Position numbers and translations under genes: made by a program | Source of the DNA: MVRV01 sp964469905 | Lineage (GTDB): Bacteria; Desulfobacterota; Syntrophia; Syntrophales; Smithellaceae | DNA length: 64,000 bases | Direction of reading: 5' to 3' | Assembly (NCBI GenBank): GCA_964469905.1 | Contig: CAYXZW010000007.1 | Span: 44,577-108,576 of the forward strand | Notes under the pieces: generated by a model | Database searches by the model: none | The model's input: the letters and a program-made list of their open reading frames with translations, nothing else | What the model was told of the DNA's origin: nothing | Shown here: piece by piece, positions 1 to 8,714 of the stretch | Numbering within the stretch: the stretch's first letter is position 1 | Layout of the letters: the number at the start of each line of letters is the position of its first letter

Positions 1-868
1 CCTCCATTGGAATATTGAATTTAAAGATTGATCCTGCCCCGGATGCACTTTCCACCCAGACCTCTCCGCCATGGGATTCGACAATTTTCTTCACAATGGC
101 CAGACCAAGACCTGTGCTCTTTTCACCGGCAGTGGGACGGGCGCTTAGTTTTTGAAAGGTTCCAAAAAGTTTTTTACGATCTTCGGGCGATATACCGGGT
201 CCTTTATCCTGCACGGCAATTTGAACCTTATCGCCAATCTGCTTTAATGAAATATTTATCTTCGAACCTACAGGGGAAAATTTGATCGCGTTGCTGATCA
301 AATTATCAATAACCTGACCAATGCGATTGGTATCAAGGCTGAAGTCGGGAACATCATCAAAATCAATATCAATTTGAATTCGTTTATTCTCGGCGATAAT
401 TTGCTGCAGGCGGATACGTTCTTGCAGAAGTTTTTGGGCAGAATAAAGCTTCAGGTTAAGATCGATTTTCCCGCTTTCGATAACAGAGACATCCAGCAAA
501 TCATTAACCATGTGCAGCATCTCGTCGCTGGTTTTGTTGATAATCGCTATAAATTCCTTCTGTCCTTCATTAAGCGGACCTGCTTCTTCGGTAAGCAGTA
601 TCTCGCTGAAACCCCGGATAGAGGAAAGCGGATTTCTCAAGTCGTGCGCGGCCATTCCGAGAAATTTATTTTTAAGTTGATTTAATTCGGTCAGTTTCCG
701 TTCTGCCACGGCATATTTCAAAACAAGTTGTCTTAACAACTCATTATTAATTTCATGATCCCGGTCATTCGCTTTATAGGCAATAAGTTCCATTACCATC
801 TTTGATTGAGTTGGATCGTTGCGTCGTCTGTCTTTCAGAGATCCACTAATTATTTTTTCTGCGTTCAT
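1..868 (-). CDS. Sensor histidine kinase, C-terminus cut by window edge
   Basis: Open reading frame from the ATG at 868 running off the window start, about 289 residues visible. After a charged N-terminus with likely coiled coil (about 40-68) comes a HisKA H-box with AAHDLRNP (phospho-acceptor His75), then an N-box region (DNLISNAIKFSP), a G1-type DKGPGI and a G2-type STGLGLAIVKKIVESHGG, so the HATPase domain is nearly complete. No membrane segment is seen, so it is probably a cytosolic two-component kinase. It lies 39 bases downstream of the metallo-beta-lactamase-fold gene on the same strand, consistent with one transcript. What follows the ATPase domain (for example a receiver domain) is unknown. 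Family call is firm; signal and partner regulator are not visible. Confidence 0.9.
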   Translation of the reverse strand, partial: MNAEKIISGSLKDRRRNDPTQSKMVMELIAYKANDRDHEINNELLRQLVLKYAVAERKLTELNQLKNKFLGMAAHDLRNPLSSIRGFSEILLTEEAGPLNEGQKEFIAIINKTSDEMLHMVNDLLDVSVIESGKIDLNLKLYSAQKLLQERIRLQQIIAENKRIQIDIDFDDVPDFSLDTNRIGQVIDNLISNAIKFSPVGSKINISLKQIGDKVQIAVQDKGPGISPEDRKKLFGTFQKLSARPTAGEKSTGLGLAIVKKIVESHGGEVWVESASGAGSIFKFNIPME

Positions 869-907
869 AATGATAACCTGCAAAATATTCCGGCAATGGT
901 TTCACAG

Positions 908-1729
908 TTAAATTGAAACGCCGTCAATGCCAACACCTTTCAATGAAGCCAGCATCTTCGATATATACTGTATATCTTTTGCCTCACGGATGACGCTGCC
1001 GTGCTGCGGCGCTATCACCTGCAAAGGCAGCGCCATTATCCTACTGATTGCCAGTCTTAAAGACTTCTCGGACGGCATCACATTTCTATGAAATTGATAA
1101 ATGGCCCTCAACGGACAGTGTGACTTCCCCATCATGCATTCCTGTTGATCTTCGCAATCATGACAATTCTCATCCAGTTTCAGGAACAACTCCCAATTTT
1201 TATCAATGCTTCCGAAAACATCACTCGTAAAAACAATACCGGATTGGGAATCAAAAGTAACAAGACTTCCCTGGGAGTGGGCGTATGGTGTCATGATAAA
1301 CCGGAGTGTGCGGCCGGAGGAAAATCGAAATTCGTAGTTCATTGCCCCAACTGAGGAAAGTGGGGTCTTTACATAGTAATGCCTGATGAACATGTTGTTG
1401 GAAGCGTCGGAAATAATCTTTAAATCTTTCCGGTCAATAATACTTTCATAATTATGAACACTGCCGACCAGATCAGGATCATAATGATGGTAGATGAGGG
1501 CAACTATCGAGGAGGGAGCTACACCCGTGCGCAATATTTTCATTAAAACACTGGGAAAATCGGGCCGGCTGCCGCCGTCGATGACAACAGCCTCTTCTCC
1601 ATCAACTATTAGGTAGGGATTGCAGTGCAGACCCGTTTCTTTATCATGAAAACCGATCCAGTAAACACCTTCCCCAATCTGTACCGGATAATCATAATCT
1701 AAATTAACGTTTGTCTGATTAGTTTTCAT
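908..1729 (-). CDS. Metallo-beta-lactamase-fold protein, ODP/diiron-type
   Basis: 273-residue MBL-fold protein. The usual HxHxDH motif is replaced by YHHYDPDLVGS, and a later SDVFG and APQHG supply further metal ligands; this resembles the oxygen-binding diiron (ODP/FprA-like) branch rather than hydrolytic lactamases. A cysteine-rich insert (CHDCEDQQEC, then CPLR) sits in the second half and could bind a metal or be redox-active. The ATG at 1729 is chosen because AAGGAAA lies 7-8 bases upstream; a longer frame from 1762 has no such site. It has its own strong promoter (1792-1820) and is followed by a histidine kinase, so a sensory role (oxygen, NO or redox) is a reasonable inference but is not shown. 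Confidence 0.8.
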   Translation of the reverse strand: MKTNQTNVNLDYDYPVQIGEGVYWIGFHDKETGLHCNPYLIVDGEEAVVIDGGSRPDFPSVLMKILRTGVAPSSIVALIYHHYDPDLVGSVHNYESIIDRKDLKIISDASNNMFIRHYYVKTPLSSVGAMNYEFRFSSGRTLRFIMTPYAHSQGSLVTFDSQSGIVFTSDVFGSIDKNWELFLKLDENCHDCEDQQECMMGKSHCPLRAIYQFHRNVMPSEKSLRLAISRIMALPLQVIAPQHGSVIREAKDIQYISKMLASLKGVGIDGVSI

Positions 1730-1791
1730 AAATAGTTTTCCTTTTTTTGATAAGTACTTCATTAAGTGAAGGAACAGACTATCGTTTCTTT

Positions 1792-1820
1792 AATATACGA
1801 AATAATTTTGGCGATGTCAA
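1792..1820 (-). promoter_or_regulatory. Sigma-70-type promoter of the MBL/histidine-kinase pair
   Basis: On the minus strand TTGACA (1820-1815), a 17-base spacer and TATATT (1797-1792) form a near-consensus promoter. The predicted start lies about 55 bases ahead of the ATG at 1729. Confidence 0.65.
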
Positions 1821-1857
1821 AGCAAAAATACTAATAAGTTTCGTAATATATAATTAT

Positions 1858-2928
1858 TCATTTGTTAATTTTACTTCCTGTTTTTTCCAAATTGCTGGCC
1901 CGCACACCAATCAACCGGACTCGTTTATTCAGTTCAATTCGTTTCAGGCAGGCAAATGCCGCCTTGCGCATCTCTTCTTCGGAATCCGTATAATCAGCCA
2001 TCGTTTTGGCCCGGGTCAGGGTCTGAAAATCACCAAACCGAATTTTGATAGTGACGGTTTTAGCTGTGAATTCGCTATCGCGCAGATCACTGACTACTTC
2101 CCTTGTCAGTGCCGCCAGGGTCTTGGCGATAACTTGCCAGTCTTGCACATCCTTCTGAAAAGTAGTCTCGCGACTGACTGATTTTGCTTCCCAGTGGGTA
2201 ATCAAAGGACTGTCATTAATTCCCCGGGCGGAATCATAAAGATATTGACCGTAAGAATTGCCGAAATGCTCCAGTAAATTTTCGAGCGTCAGTGCCGCCA
2301 GTTGTCCGATGGTTTCAATTCCGATATTTTTCAGATAGCTTTCAGTTTTCGGCCCGATTCCATATAATTTTCTCGTGGGCAAGGGCCATAACCGGCATTC
2401 GATATCTTCTTCATTCAATATGGTGAGTCCATCCGGTTTTTGCATATCCGAGGCAATTTTAGCCAGCAGCTTATTGGGAGCAATGCCGACCGAGCACGTT
2501 AATCCGGTTTTTTCTTTGATGCCGGATTTGATTCGATTGACGATGTTTTCGATAGTTTCCGCCACTTCCGATACATCCAGATAAACTTCATCAATGCCGA
2601 TGTCTTCGATAATCGGTGTAATGACTGTAAGTGTAGATTTAAATTGCCGGGAAGCAGCTATATAAGCTTCATAATCCACAGGAAGGAAAACGGCGTGGGG
2701 ACAAAGCTTATGCGCAATCATCATGGGCATTGCCGAATGGATGCCGTACTTTCTGGCTTCATAGTTTGCCGTGGAGACGACACCTCTCTTCGTCGGATCA
2801 CCCCTGCCGCCGATGACAACCGGTTTGCCGGTAAGCAGCGGATTGCGCTGCTCCTCCACCGCGGCGAAAAAAGCATCCATGTCAATGTGAATAATTCTTC
2901 TTGGGGCGGGTTTATTGGCTGTCGTCAT
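1858..2928 (-). CDS. dinB: DNA polymerase IV (Y-family translesion polymerase)
   Basis: 356-residue Y-family polymerase that copies past damaged template bases. The N-terminal catalytic motif IHIDMDAFFAAVEEQ (Asp16, Asp18), the nucleotide-binding segment GKPVVIGG and the second acidic motif IGIDEVYLDVSE are intact, followed by helix-hairpin-helix thumb sequence (YGIGPKTESYLKNIGI) and a little-finger domain of normal length. No beta-clamp motif was clearly recognised at the C-terminus. Upstream of the ATG there is no strong ribosome site. No LexA-type palindrome was recognised, so damage control is not evident. It is divergent from glyQ. Confidence 0.95.
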   Translation of the reverse strand: MTTANKPAPRRIIHIDMDAFFAAVEEQRNPLLTGKPVVIGGRGDPTKRGVVSTANYEARKYGIHSAMPMMIAHKLCPHAVFLPVDYEAYIAASRQFKSTLTVITPIIEDIGIDEVYLDVSEVAETIENIVNRIKSGIKEKTGLTCSVGIAPNKLLAKIASDMQKPDGLTILNEEDIECRLWPLPTRKLYGIGPKTESYLKNIGIETIGQLAALTLENLLEHFGNSYGQYLYDSARGINDSPLITHWEAKSVSRETTFQKDVQDWQVIAKTLAALTREVVSDLRDSEFTAKTVTIKIRFGDFQTLTRAKTMADYTDSEEEMRKAAFACLKRIELNKRVRLIGVRASNLEKTGSKINK

Positions 2929-3069
2929 TTTGATTTTTCAACTTATGGTTTATTGACTTTTTCGGATTGTACCATTTCTCCATCAAAAATAAAGCCGGAA
3001 CATGTTATTTAACTGAATTATCCCGGTTAATTCATATAACTGCTTTTAATATCATTTTGCCCTTTCATA

Positions 3070-3098
3070 TTGACACTATCGCGCTCTCATGCTAGGAA
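3070..3098 (+). promoter_or_regulatory. Possible promoter of glyQ
   Basis: TTGACA (3070-3075), a 17-base spacer and TAGGAA (3093-3098), about 60 bases ahead of the glyQ start. The -35 is perfect but the -10 is only moderate. Confidence 0.4.
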
Positions 3099-3160
3099 CG
3101 CCCTTGTCTTAACGCCAACTATTTTGGAAGTTTTTCGCTTTAAACCACAAGGAGGAAATT

Positions 3161-4039
3161 GTGACTTTTCAGGAATTGATTTTCGCCCTGGAACAATACT
3201 GGCATTCCCAGGGATGTGTAATTCAGCAACCTTACGATATGGAAGTCGGCGCGGGAACATTCCACCCGGCCACCTGCCTGCGCGCTCTGGGTCCGGAACC
3301 ATGGAACGTCGCCTATGTCCAGCCCTCGAGGCGTCCGACCGATGGCCGCTATGGCGAAAACCCCAACCGTCTTCAGCACTACTATCAATATCAGGTGATT
3401 TTGAAGCCATCACCGATTAATATTCAGGAACTCTATCTGAACTCTCTAAAAAGCTTCGGCATCGATCCCCTGGATCACGACATCCGTTTTGTCGAAGATG
3501 ACTGGGAATCCCCCACTCTGGGTGCCTGGGGACTGGGCTGGGAAGTCTGGCTCGATGGCATGGAAATCTCGCAATTTACTTATTTTCAACAGGTCGGCGG
3601 TTTCGACTGCAACCCCGTCTGCGGTGAGTTAACCTATGGTACGGAACGGATTGCCATGTACATTCAGGGTATCAACAATGTCTATGATTTACAGTGGACC
3701 GACAAAGTCAAATACGGCGATGTCCATCATCAGGGCGAAGTCGAATTTTCCACTTATAATTTTGAAGTGGCCAATATTGAAATGTTAAGAAAAATTTTCG
3801 ATATGTTCGAGCAGGAAGCCTTAAGCATTTCCGAAAGAAAGCTGGTTTTACCGACCTACGATTATTGCCTGAAATGCTCGCATATTTTTAATCTACTCAA
3901 CGCCCGCGGAGCAATCAGCGTTAATGAACGGACTAACTATATCGGACGCGTCCGGAATCTGGCCAGAATCAGCGCCGAACTTTACTTAAAACAGCGCGAA
4001 GAAATGGGCTATCCGCTTTTAGGGGCCGTTACGAAATAA
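3161..4039 (+). CDS. glyQ: Glycyl-tRNA synthetase alpha subunit
   Basis: 292-residue catalytic subunit of the heterotetrameric (alpha2 beta2) glycyl-tRNA synthetase, which charges tRNA-Gly with glycine in the cytosol. The diagnostic stretches QGCVIQQPYDMEVGAGTFHP and PSRRPTDGRYGENPNRLQHY and the FDCNPVCGELTYGTERIAMY segment are intact, and the length is normal for bacterial GlyQ. The start is GTG at 3161, five bases after a GGAGG at 3151-3155. glyS follows on the same strand after 144 bases. Confidence 0.97.
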   Translation: MTFQELIFALEQYWHSQGCVIQQPYDMEVGAGTFHPATCLRALGPEPWNVAYVQPSRRPTDGRYGENPNRLQHYYQYQVILKPSPINIQELYLNSLKSFGIDPLDHDIRFVEDDWESPTLGAWGLGWEVWLDGMEISQFTYFQQVGGFDCNPVCGELTYGTERIAMYIQGINNVYDLQWTDKVKYGDVHHQGEVEFSTYNFEVANIEMLRKIFDMFEQEALSISERKLVLPTYDYCLKCSHIFNLLNARGAISVNERTNYIGRVRNLARISAELYLKQREEMGYPLLGAVTK

Positions 4040-4075
4040 ATATTACATTTCTAGTCATATTTAGTTACGGCCCCT
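4021..4075 (+). terminator. Long-loop inverted repeat between glyQ and glyS
   Basis: AGGGGCCGT (4021-4029, the end of glyQ) is complementary to ACGGCCCCT (4067-4075). The loop is about 37 bases and no T-run follows, so it is more likely an mRNA-processing or differential-stability hairpin than a full terminator. Confidence 0.35.
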
Positions 4076-4183
4076 TATGCCGAGCATGATATGATAATGT
4101 TACAGTTATTATTGAACAACGGCTTACCTAAAAAATGACAAACAGAGATTGCAACGCAGCCTTATACATATTTGGAGAATAAA

Positions 4184-6256
4184 ATGAGTAAAGAACTGCT
4201 TTTTGAAATTGGAACAGAAGAAATTCCCGCTGCTTTTTTGACCAAAGCCATCAAAGATATCGCAGAAATAGCCGGAAAATCCCTCACTGAAAGAAGAATC
4301 CCGTTTACCGGCATTCAGGTTCTGGCAACACCACGCCGCCTTTGTCTCTACATTGCCGAACTTGCGGAACAACAGGAAGATCAGACGATAGAAAAAATGG
4401 GTCCCGCCAAGAAGGCTGCTTTTGACGAAAATGGCAATCCATCCAAGGCCGCTTTGGGTTTTGCCAAAGGGCAGGGCCTGGATATTTCTCAGCTGGAAAC
4501 GATAACGACGGACAAAGGCGAATATCTGGCATCACGGAAAACTATTGCCGGCGAACCCACTGCTGTCCTTTTACCGGAAATCCTGACGAAACTGGCCACA
4601 TCAATTCCTTTCCGCAAATCCATGCGCTGGGCGGATTATGAGTTGCGCTTTGCCCGTCCGATTCATTGGATATTGGCTCTTTACGGCAGCCAAGTAGTGT
4701 CAATGCATTTAGAAGCGGTGGAAAGTTCCGATTGTTCTTATGGCCACCGTTTCATGGCACCCAATGCATTTACTGTGAAGAATTTTGCCGACTATAAAGA
4801 AAAAACAAAACAGAATTTTGTTATCGTTGACCCGGCCGAAAGAAAGAAGATAATTCTGGAGGAAGCCCGGAAAGCTGCAGCTGATGCAGGTGGGGAGATT
4901 TTCTACACTGAAGATCTGCTGGAAACCGTTACATTTATCGTGGAGTATCCCGTTATCGTCCGCGGCAGCTTCGATCAGGAATTCCTGCAAGTACCCAAGG
5001 AAGTTCTGACCACCACTATGATTTCCCATCAGAAATATTTCCCGGTGACTGATAAAGCAGGACAATTGCTGCCCTACTTTATTGCTGTGAGCAATACTAA
5101 AGCCCGCGACTTGAGCGTTGTCGCCCGCGGCAATGAAAAAGTTCTGCGCGCCCGTCTGGCCGATGCGCGCTTCTTTTTTGAGGAAGACCGGAAAGTCCCC
5201 CTGGAAAAGCGCCTGGATGCTTTAAAGAAAGTAGTATTTCACAAACTTTTAGGCACTTCTTATGATAAAGTCATGCGTTTTAGAAAACTGGCGGCGATAA
5301 TCGCGGCTAAAGCAACTCCGGCACTTCTTGAATCCGTCGATCGGACAGCGCTGCTCGCCAAAGCGGATTTGGAGACGCAAATGGTCGGTGAGTTTTCCGA
5401 ATTGCAGGGTATCATGGGACGGGAGTATGCGCTGCTGGCCGGAGAAAACCCGGTAATTGCCCGCGCCATTTACGAACATTATCTCCCGATAGCCGCCGGA
5501 GGCGATCTGCCGCAGACGGATGAAGGAGCGATTGTGGGAATTGCCGACAAAATTGACACCATTACCGGATTTTTCGGTGTCGGCCTGCCCCCCACAGGCA
5601 CAGCCGATCCTTACGCTTTGCGGCGTCAGGCATTAGGTGTCATTAACATTATTCTGACAAAGCGCTATCCGCTGCCGCTCGATTTCCTTATCGATGAAAG
5701 CCTGAAATTGTTAGAAACCTCTCTGAAAAAGCCGGCTGCTGAAATCAAGAAAGACATTCGTGATTTCTTTGCCGGCCGCTATTCCAATCAGTTAATCGCT
5801 CAGGGCTTTGCCTACGACACAGTAGAATCAGTACTGGCCGGTGGCTTATCTGATATTGTTGAGGCTTCGGAGAAGATTAAAGCACTGCAGGCTTTTCGCG
5901 CCAATCCGGAGTTTGAACCGATTTCCATTGCTTTTAAACGCGTCGACAACATTCTGAAGGACTTTAGCAACCCGAAAGTCGACACAGCGCTTTTTATTAC
6001 TGATGCGGAAAGAAATTTGTATGCGGCGGCAAATGAAATTCTGCAACAAATAACCGCCAGCATTGCCAAAAACGATTACAACCTGGCTTTAAAGGAAATG
6101 GCGCGGCTGCGTCCACCGGTCGATGCTTTTTTTGACGGTGTCATGGTCATGGACAAAGATGAAAAGGTGAAATTCAACCGGCTGTCTCTGTTGGCTGAGA
6201 TATCGGCCACTTTTCACAAAATTGCCGATTTTTCGAAGATAGTTACGGCAGGGTAA
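4184..6256 (+). CDS. glyS: Glycyl-tRNA synthetase beta subunit
   Basis: 690-residue beta subunit, needed for tRNA recognition by the GlyQ/GlyS tetramer. The N-terminus (KELLFEIGTEEIPAAFL) is the signature of GlyS; the middle carries the HD-like region (GIADKIDTITGFFGVGLPPTGTADPYALRR), and the C-terminus has the anticodon-binding DALR-like part (FDGVMVMDKDEKVKFNRLSLL). ATG at 4184 is preferred over an in-frame TTG at 4172 because GGAG at 4174-4177 is correctly spaced for it. Length and motifs are normal. Confidence 0.97.
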   Translation: MSKELLFEIGTEEIPAAFLTKAIKDIAEIAGKSLTERRIPFTGIQVLATPRRLCLYIAELAEQQEDQTIEKMGPAKKAAFDENGNPSKAALGFAKGQGLDISQLETITTDKGEYLASRKTIAGEPTAVLLPEILTKLATSIPFRKSMRWADYELRFARPIHWILALYGSQVVSMHLEAVESSDCSYGHRFMAPNAFTVKNFADYKEKTKQNFVIVDPAERKKIILEEARKAAADAGGEIFYTEDLLETVTFIVEYPVIVRGSFDQEFLQVPKEVLTTTMISHQKYFPVTDKAGQLLPYFIAVSNTKARDLSVVARGNEKVLRARLADARFFFEEDRKVPLEKRLDALKKVVFHKLLGTSYDKVMRFRKLAAIIAAKATPALLESVDRTALLAKADLETQMVGEFSELQGIMGREYALLAGENPVIARAIYEHYLPIAAGGDLPQTDEGAIVGIADKIDTITGFFGVGLPPTGTADPYALRRQALGVINIILTKRYPLPLDFLIDESLKLLETSLKKPAAEIKKDIRDFFAGRYSNQLIAQGFAYDTVESVLAGGLSDIVEASEKIKALQAFRANPEFEPISIAFKRVDNILKDFSNPKVDTALFITDAERNLYAAANEILQQITASIAKNDYNLALKEMARLRPPVDAFFDGVMVMDKDEKVKFNRLSLLAEISATFHKIADFSKIVTAG

Positions 6257-6283
6257 TTAGCAAAACCATAACAAAACCGTTAT

Positions 6284-6312
6284 TTGACATTAATAGCAAG
6301 CCCTGCTAGAAT
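6284..6312 (+). promoter_or_regulatory. Sigma-70-type promoter of the GAF-GspE gene
   Basis: TTGACA (6284-6289), 17-base spacer, TAGAAT (6307-6312), 35 bases before the ATG at 6348. It separates this gene from the glyQS unit. Confidence 0.65.
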
Positions 6313-6347
6313 ATTTATCTTAAGATTATCAGGGAGCACTTTAATTA

Positions 6348-8648
6348 ATGAATGATCTGCCCAATCTCCAATCTGCAAATAGTATTGACGAAAAACTCCG
6401 CCTCAGCAAAGCTCTGCAGGATATAACCAACCGTATCCACGCTGCTCAAAACATCAAGCAAATTCTTGTTGACTTAAAAGATGGCATCCTCAATCTTTTC
6501 AATGCCCAATCTATAACCATTTACGTGGTTGATAAACAACGCAATGAAATTTATTCCATGTTTCTGGCCGGCGGTACGGAATTAAAAGAAATTCGCGTTC
6601 CCATAAGCAATAGAAGCATTGCCGGATACGTTGCCAATGCCGGGAAGTTCGTAAACATCAAAGATGCCTATGACCAAAGCGAACTCAAAGCGCTGGATAA
6701 AGAATTATCTTTTGACCAGAGTTGGGATAAAAAATCTGGTTACAGAACAAAGCAAATTCTGGCCGCCCCGGTTTTTAACCAAAAGCAACTCATGGGAGTT
6801 ATTCAGATTCTCAACAGGAAAGTCGGCCAGGATAGTTTTACCGAAGAAGAAAAAGGTCTCTTGCATCAAATCGCCGAAGTGCTCGGCGTTGCTTTTTTTA
6901 ACCAGCAGCGTTTTGCCCGCCGGAGAAAAACAAAGTTTGATTATTTAATCAGCCGTGATCTGCTCAAGGAAGAGGACTTGGACAGCGCCTGGGAAGAATC
7001 CCGTGAGAAAAAAGAGACTATGGAAAATTTTCTCATGGGTAAATACAAAATATCCAAAGAAGATATCGGGCGTTCTTTCGAAGAATTTTATAAATGTCGA
7101 TTTCTTCTATATAACGATAAAACAGTCATACCGGGAGATTTGATTAAAAATCTTAAAAAGGACTACCTGCGCCGGGAACAATGGGTCCCTCTGGAAAAAA
7201 AGGACAACTTCATTTATGTTATCATCGATGACCCCAACAACATCTTAAAGAGAGATACCATCGAAAGTCTGTTAAAAACCAAGCAAGTCAAATACGATGT
7301 TGCTTTGCCGGAAGACATAATTAAATTTATCAATCTTTTTTATCACTCGCCGGAAGATGAACATTCTTTCACCGATATTCTGGGAAAAATGGACGAAGAA
7401 GATACGGCCGTCGAAGACGAAGAAGGCGGAGATGCAGTTACCGAGTCGGACAGCGTTATTATGCAACTGGTTAATAAAATAATTAATGATGCTTATTCCC
7501 GTCGCACTTCCGACATTCACATCGAACCCAATATCGGCAAAAAGAATGTGGAAATCCGCTACCGCGTTGATGGTGATTGCGCACTATACCAGACAGTTCC
7601 GTTCAGCTACCGGGCCGCACTTGTATCGCGCATTAAAATTATGTCCAACCTCGATATTACAGTTAAAAGACTGCCCCAGGACGGAAAAATTAAATTCCGG
7701 CGACCCACCGGTGATGAAATTGAATTGCGTGTGGCAACTATTCCCACGCAAGGGGGAGTCGAAGACATCGTCATGCGTATCCTGGCCAAGGGCGAAACAA
7801 TCCCGCTGGATAATATGGGAATTTCCGAGCGTAATCTTCGGGAAATGAAAAATGTAATCAGTAAACCTTACGGCATGATTCTCGTTGTTGGACCCACAGG
7901 ATCAGGTAAAACAACAACTCTGCACTCTGCTCTGCACGAGATCAACACTCCGGACAGAAAAATATGGACGGCGGAAGATCCCGTGGAAATAACCCAATAC
8001 GGTTTGCGGCAAGTACAGGTACAATCCAAAATAGGCTTTGACTTTGCCGCTGCTATGCGTGCTTTCCTGCGCGCCGATCCCGATGTTATCATGGTCGGTG
8101 AAATGCGCGATTTTGAAACGGCCAAAACAGGCGTGGAAGCCTCGCTTACCGGCCATCTTGTTTTCAGCACCCTGCACACCAACAGTGCCCCGGAAACAAT
8201 TACCCGTCTTCTGGACATGGGGATTGATCCTCTTAACTTTGCCGACGCGTTGCTGGGTATTCTTGCCCAACGTCTGATACGAACCCTTTGCAAAAACTGC
8301 AAAGAAACATATCATCCGACAAAAGCAGAGTATGAAGAAGTAGTGGAAGCTTATGGAAGTGAAGATTTTGCCAAACTGAATATTCCTTATGACGATAATT
8401 TTACGCTGGCCCGTCCGAAAGGTTGTGATATTTGTGATAAGTCCGGCTATAAAGGTCGAATGGGAATTCACGAACTTCTGGTCGGTACCGATGATGTCAA
8501 AAGACTTGTTCAAAAACATGCAACCGTCGAACTTCTGCGTGAGCAGGCAATGAAAGATGGAATGACCACTCTTCTGCAGGACGGCATTTTCAAATCTCTT
8601 AAAGGATTTACCGATTTCAAGCAGGTTCGCCGAGTCTGTATAAAATAG
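6348..8648 (+). CDS. GAF domain-fused GspE/PilB-type secretion ATPase
   Basis: 766-residue hexameric ATPase of the type II secretion / type IV pilus family, which powers pilin assembly at the inner membrane. Order: a GAF sensory domain (about 25-195), an MshEN/T2SSE_N-type domain (about 200-335), an acidic linker, then the ATPase core with Walker A GPTGSGKT (515-522), an Asp box, Walker B-type DVIMVGEMRD and the His box TGHLVFSTLHTN. A zinc tetracysteine (C648, C651, C693, C696) is intact. An N-terminal GAF is not part of classical PilB/GspE and suggests that a small ligand such as a cyclic nucleotide tunes the motor. No other pilus or secretion genes are next to it, so its machine must be encoded elsewhere. 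Confidence 0.9.
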   Translation: MNDLPNLQSANSIDEKLRLSKALQDITNRIHAAQNIKQILVDLKDGILNLFNAQSITIYVVDKQRNEIYSMFLAGGTELKEIRVPISNRSIAGYVANAGKFVNIKDAYDQSELKALDKELSFDQSWDKKSGYRTKQILAAPVFNQKQLMGVIQILNRKVGQDSFTEEEKGLLHQIAEVLGVAFFNQQRFARRRKTKFDYLISRDLLKEEDLDSAWEESREKKETMENFLMGKYKISKEDIGRSFEEFYKCRFLLYNDKTVIPGDLIKNLKKDYLRREQWVPLEKKDNFIYVIIDDPNNILKRDTIESLLKTKQVKYDVALPEDIIKFINLFYHSPEDEHSFTDILGKMDEEDTAVEDEEGGDAVTESDSVIMQLVNKIINDAYSRRTSDIHIEPNIGKKNVEIRYRVDGDCALYQTVPFSYRAALVSRIKIMSNLDITVKRLPQDGKIKFRRPTGDEIELRVATIPTQGGVEDIVMRILAKGETIPLDNMGISERNLREMKNVISKPYGMILVVGPTGSGKTTTLHSALHEINTPDRKIWTAEDPVEITQYGLRQVQVQSKIGFDFAAAMRAFLRADPDVIMVGEMRDFETAKTGVEASLTGHLVFSTLHTNSAPETITRLLDMGIDPLNFADALLGILAQRLIRTLCKNCKETYHPTKAEYEEVVEAYGSEDFAKLNIPYDDNFTLARPKGCDICDKSGYKGRMGIHELLVGTDDVKRLVQKHATVELLREQAMKDGMTTLLQDGIFKSLKGFTDFKQVRRVCIK

Positions 8649-8714
8649 TAGTTCAGGCTGAAGTTTGCCGACAACGCCCTATATTATATAACCAAAGGAT
8701 ATGAATACATAATT

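Noticed and set aside
2929..3160. LexA box for dinB
   Set aside because: No CTGT-N8-ACAG-type palindrome was found in the intergenic region.
7902..8519. 205-codon minus-strand frame inside the GspE-like ATPase gene
   Set aside because: The plus-strand ATPase motifs and zinc cysteines are intact, so this is a shadow.
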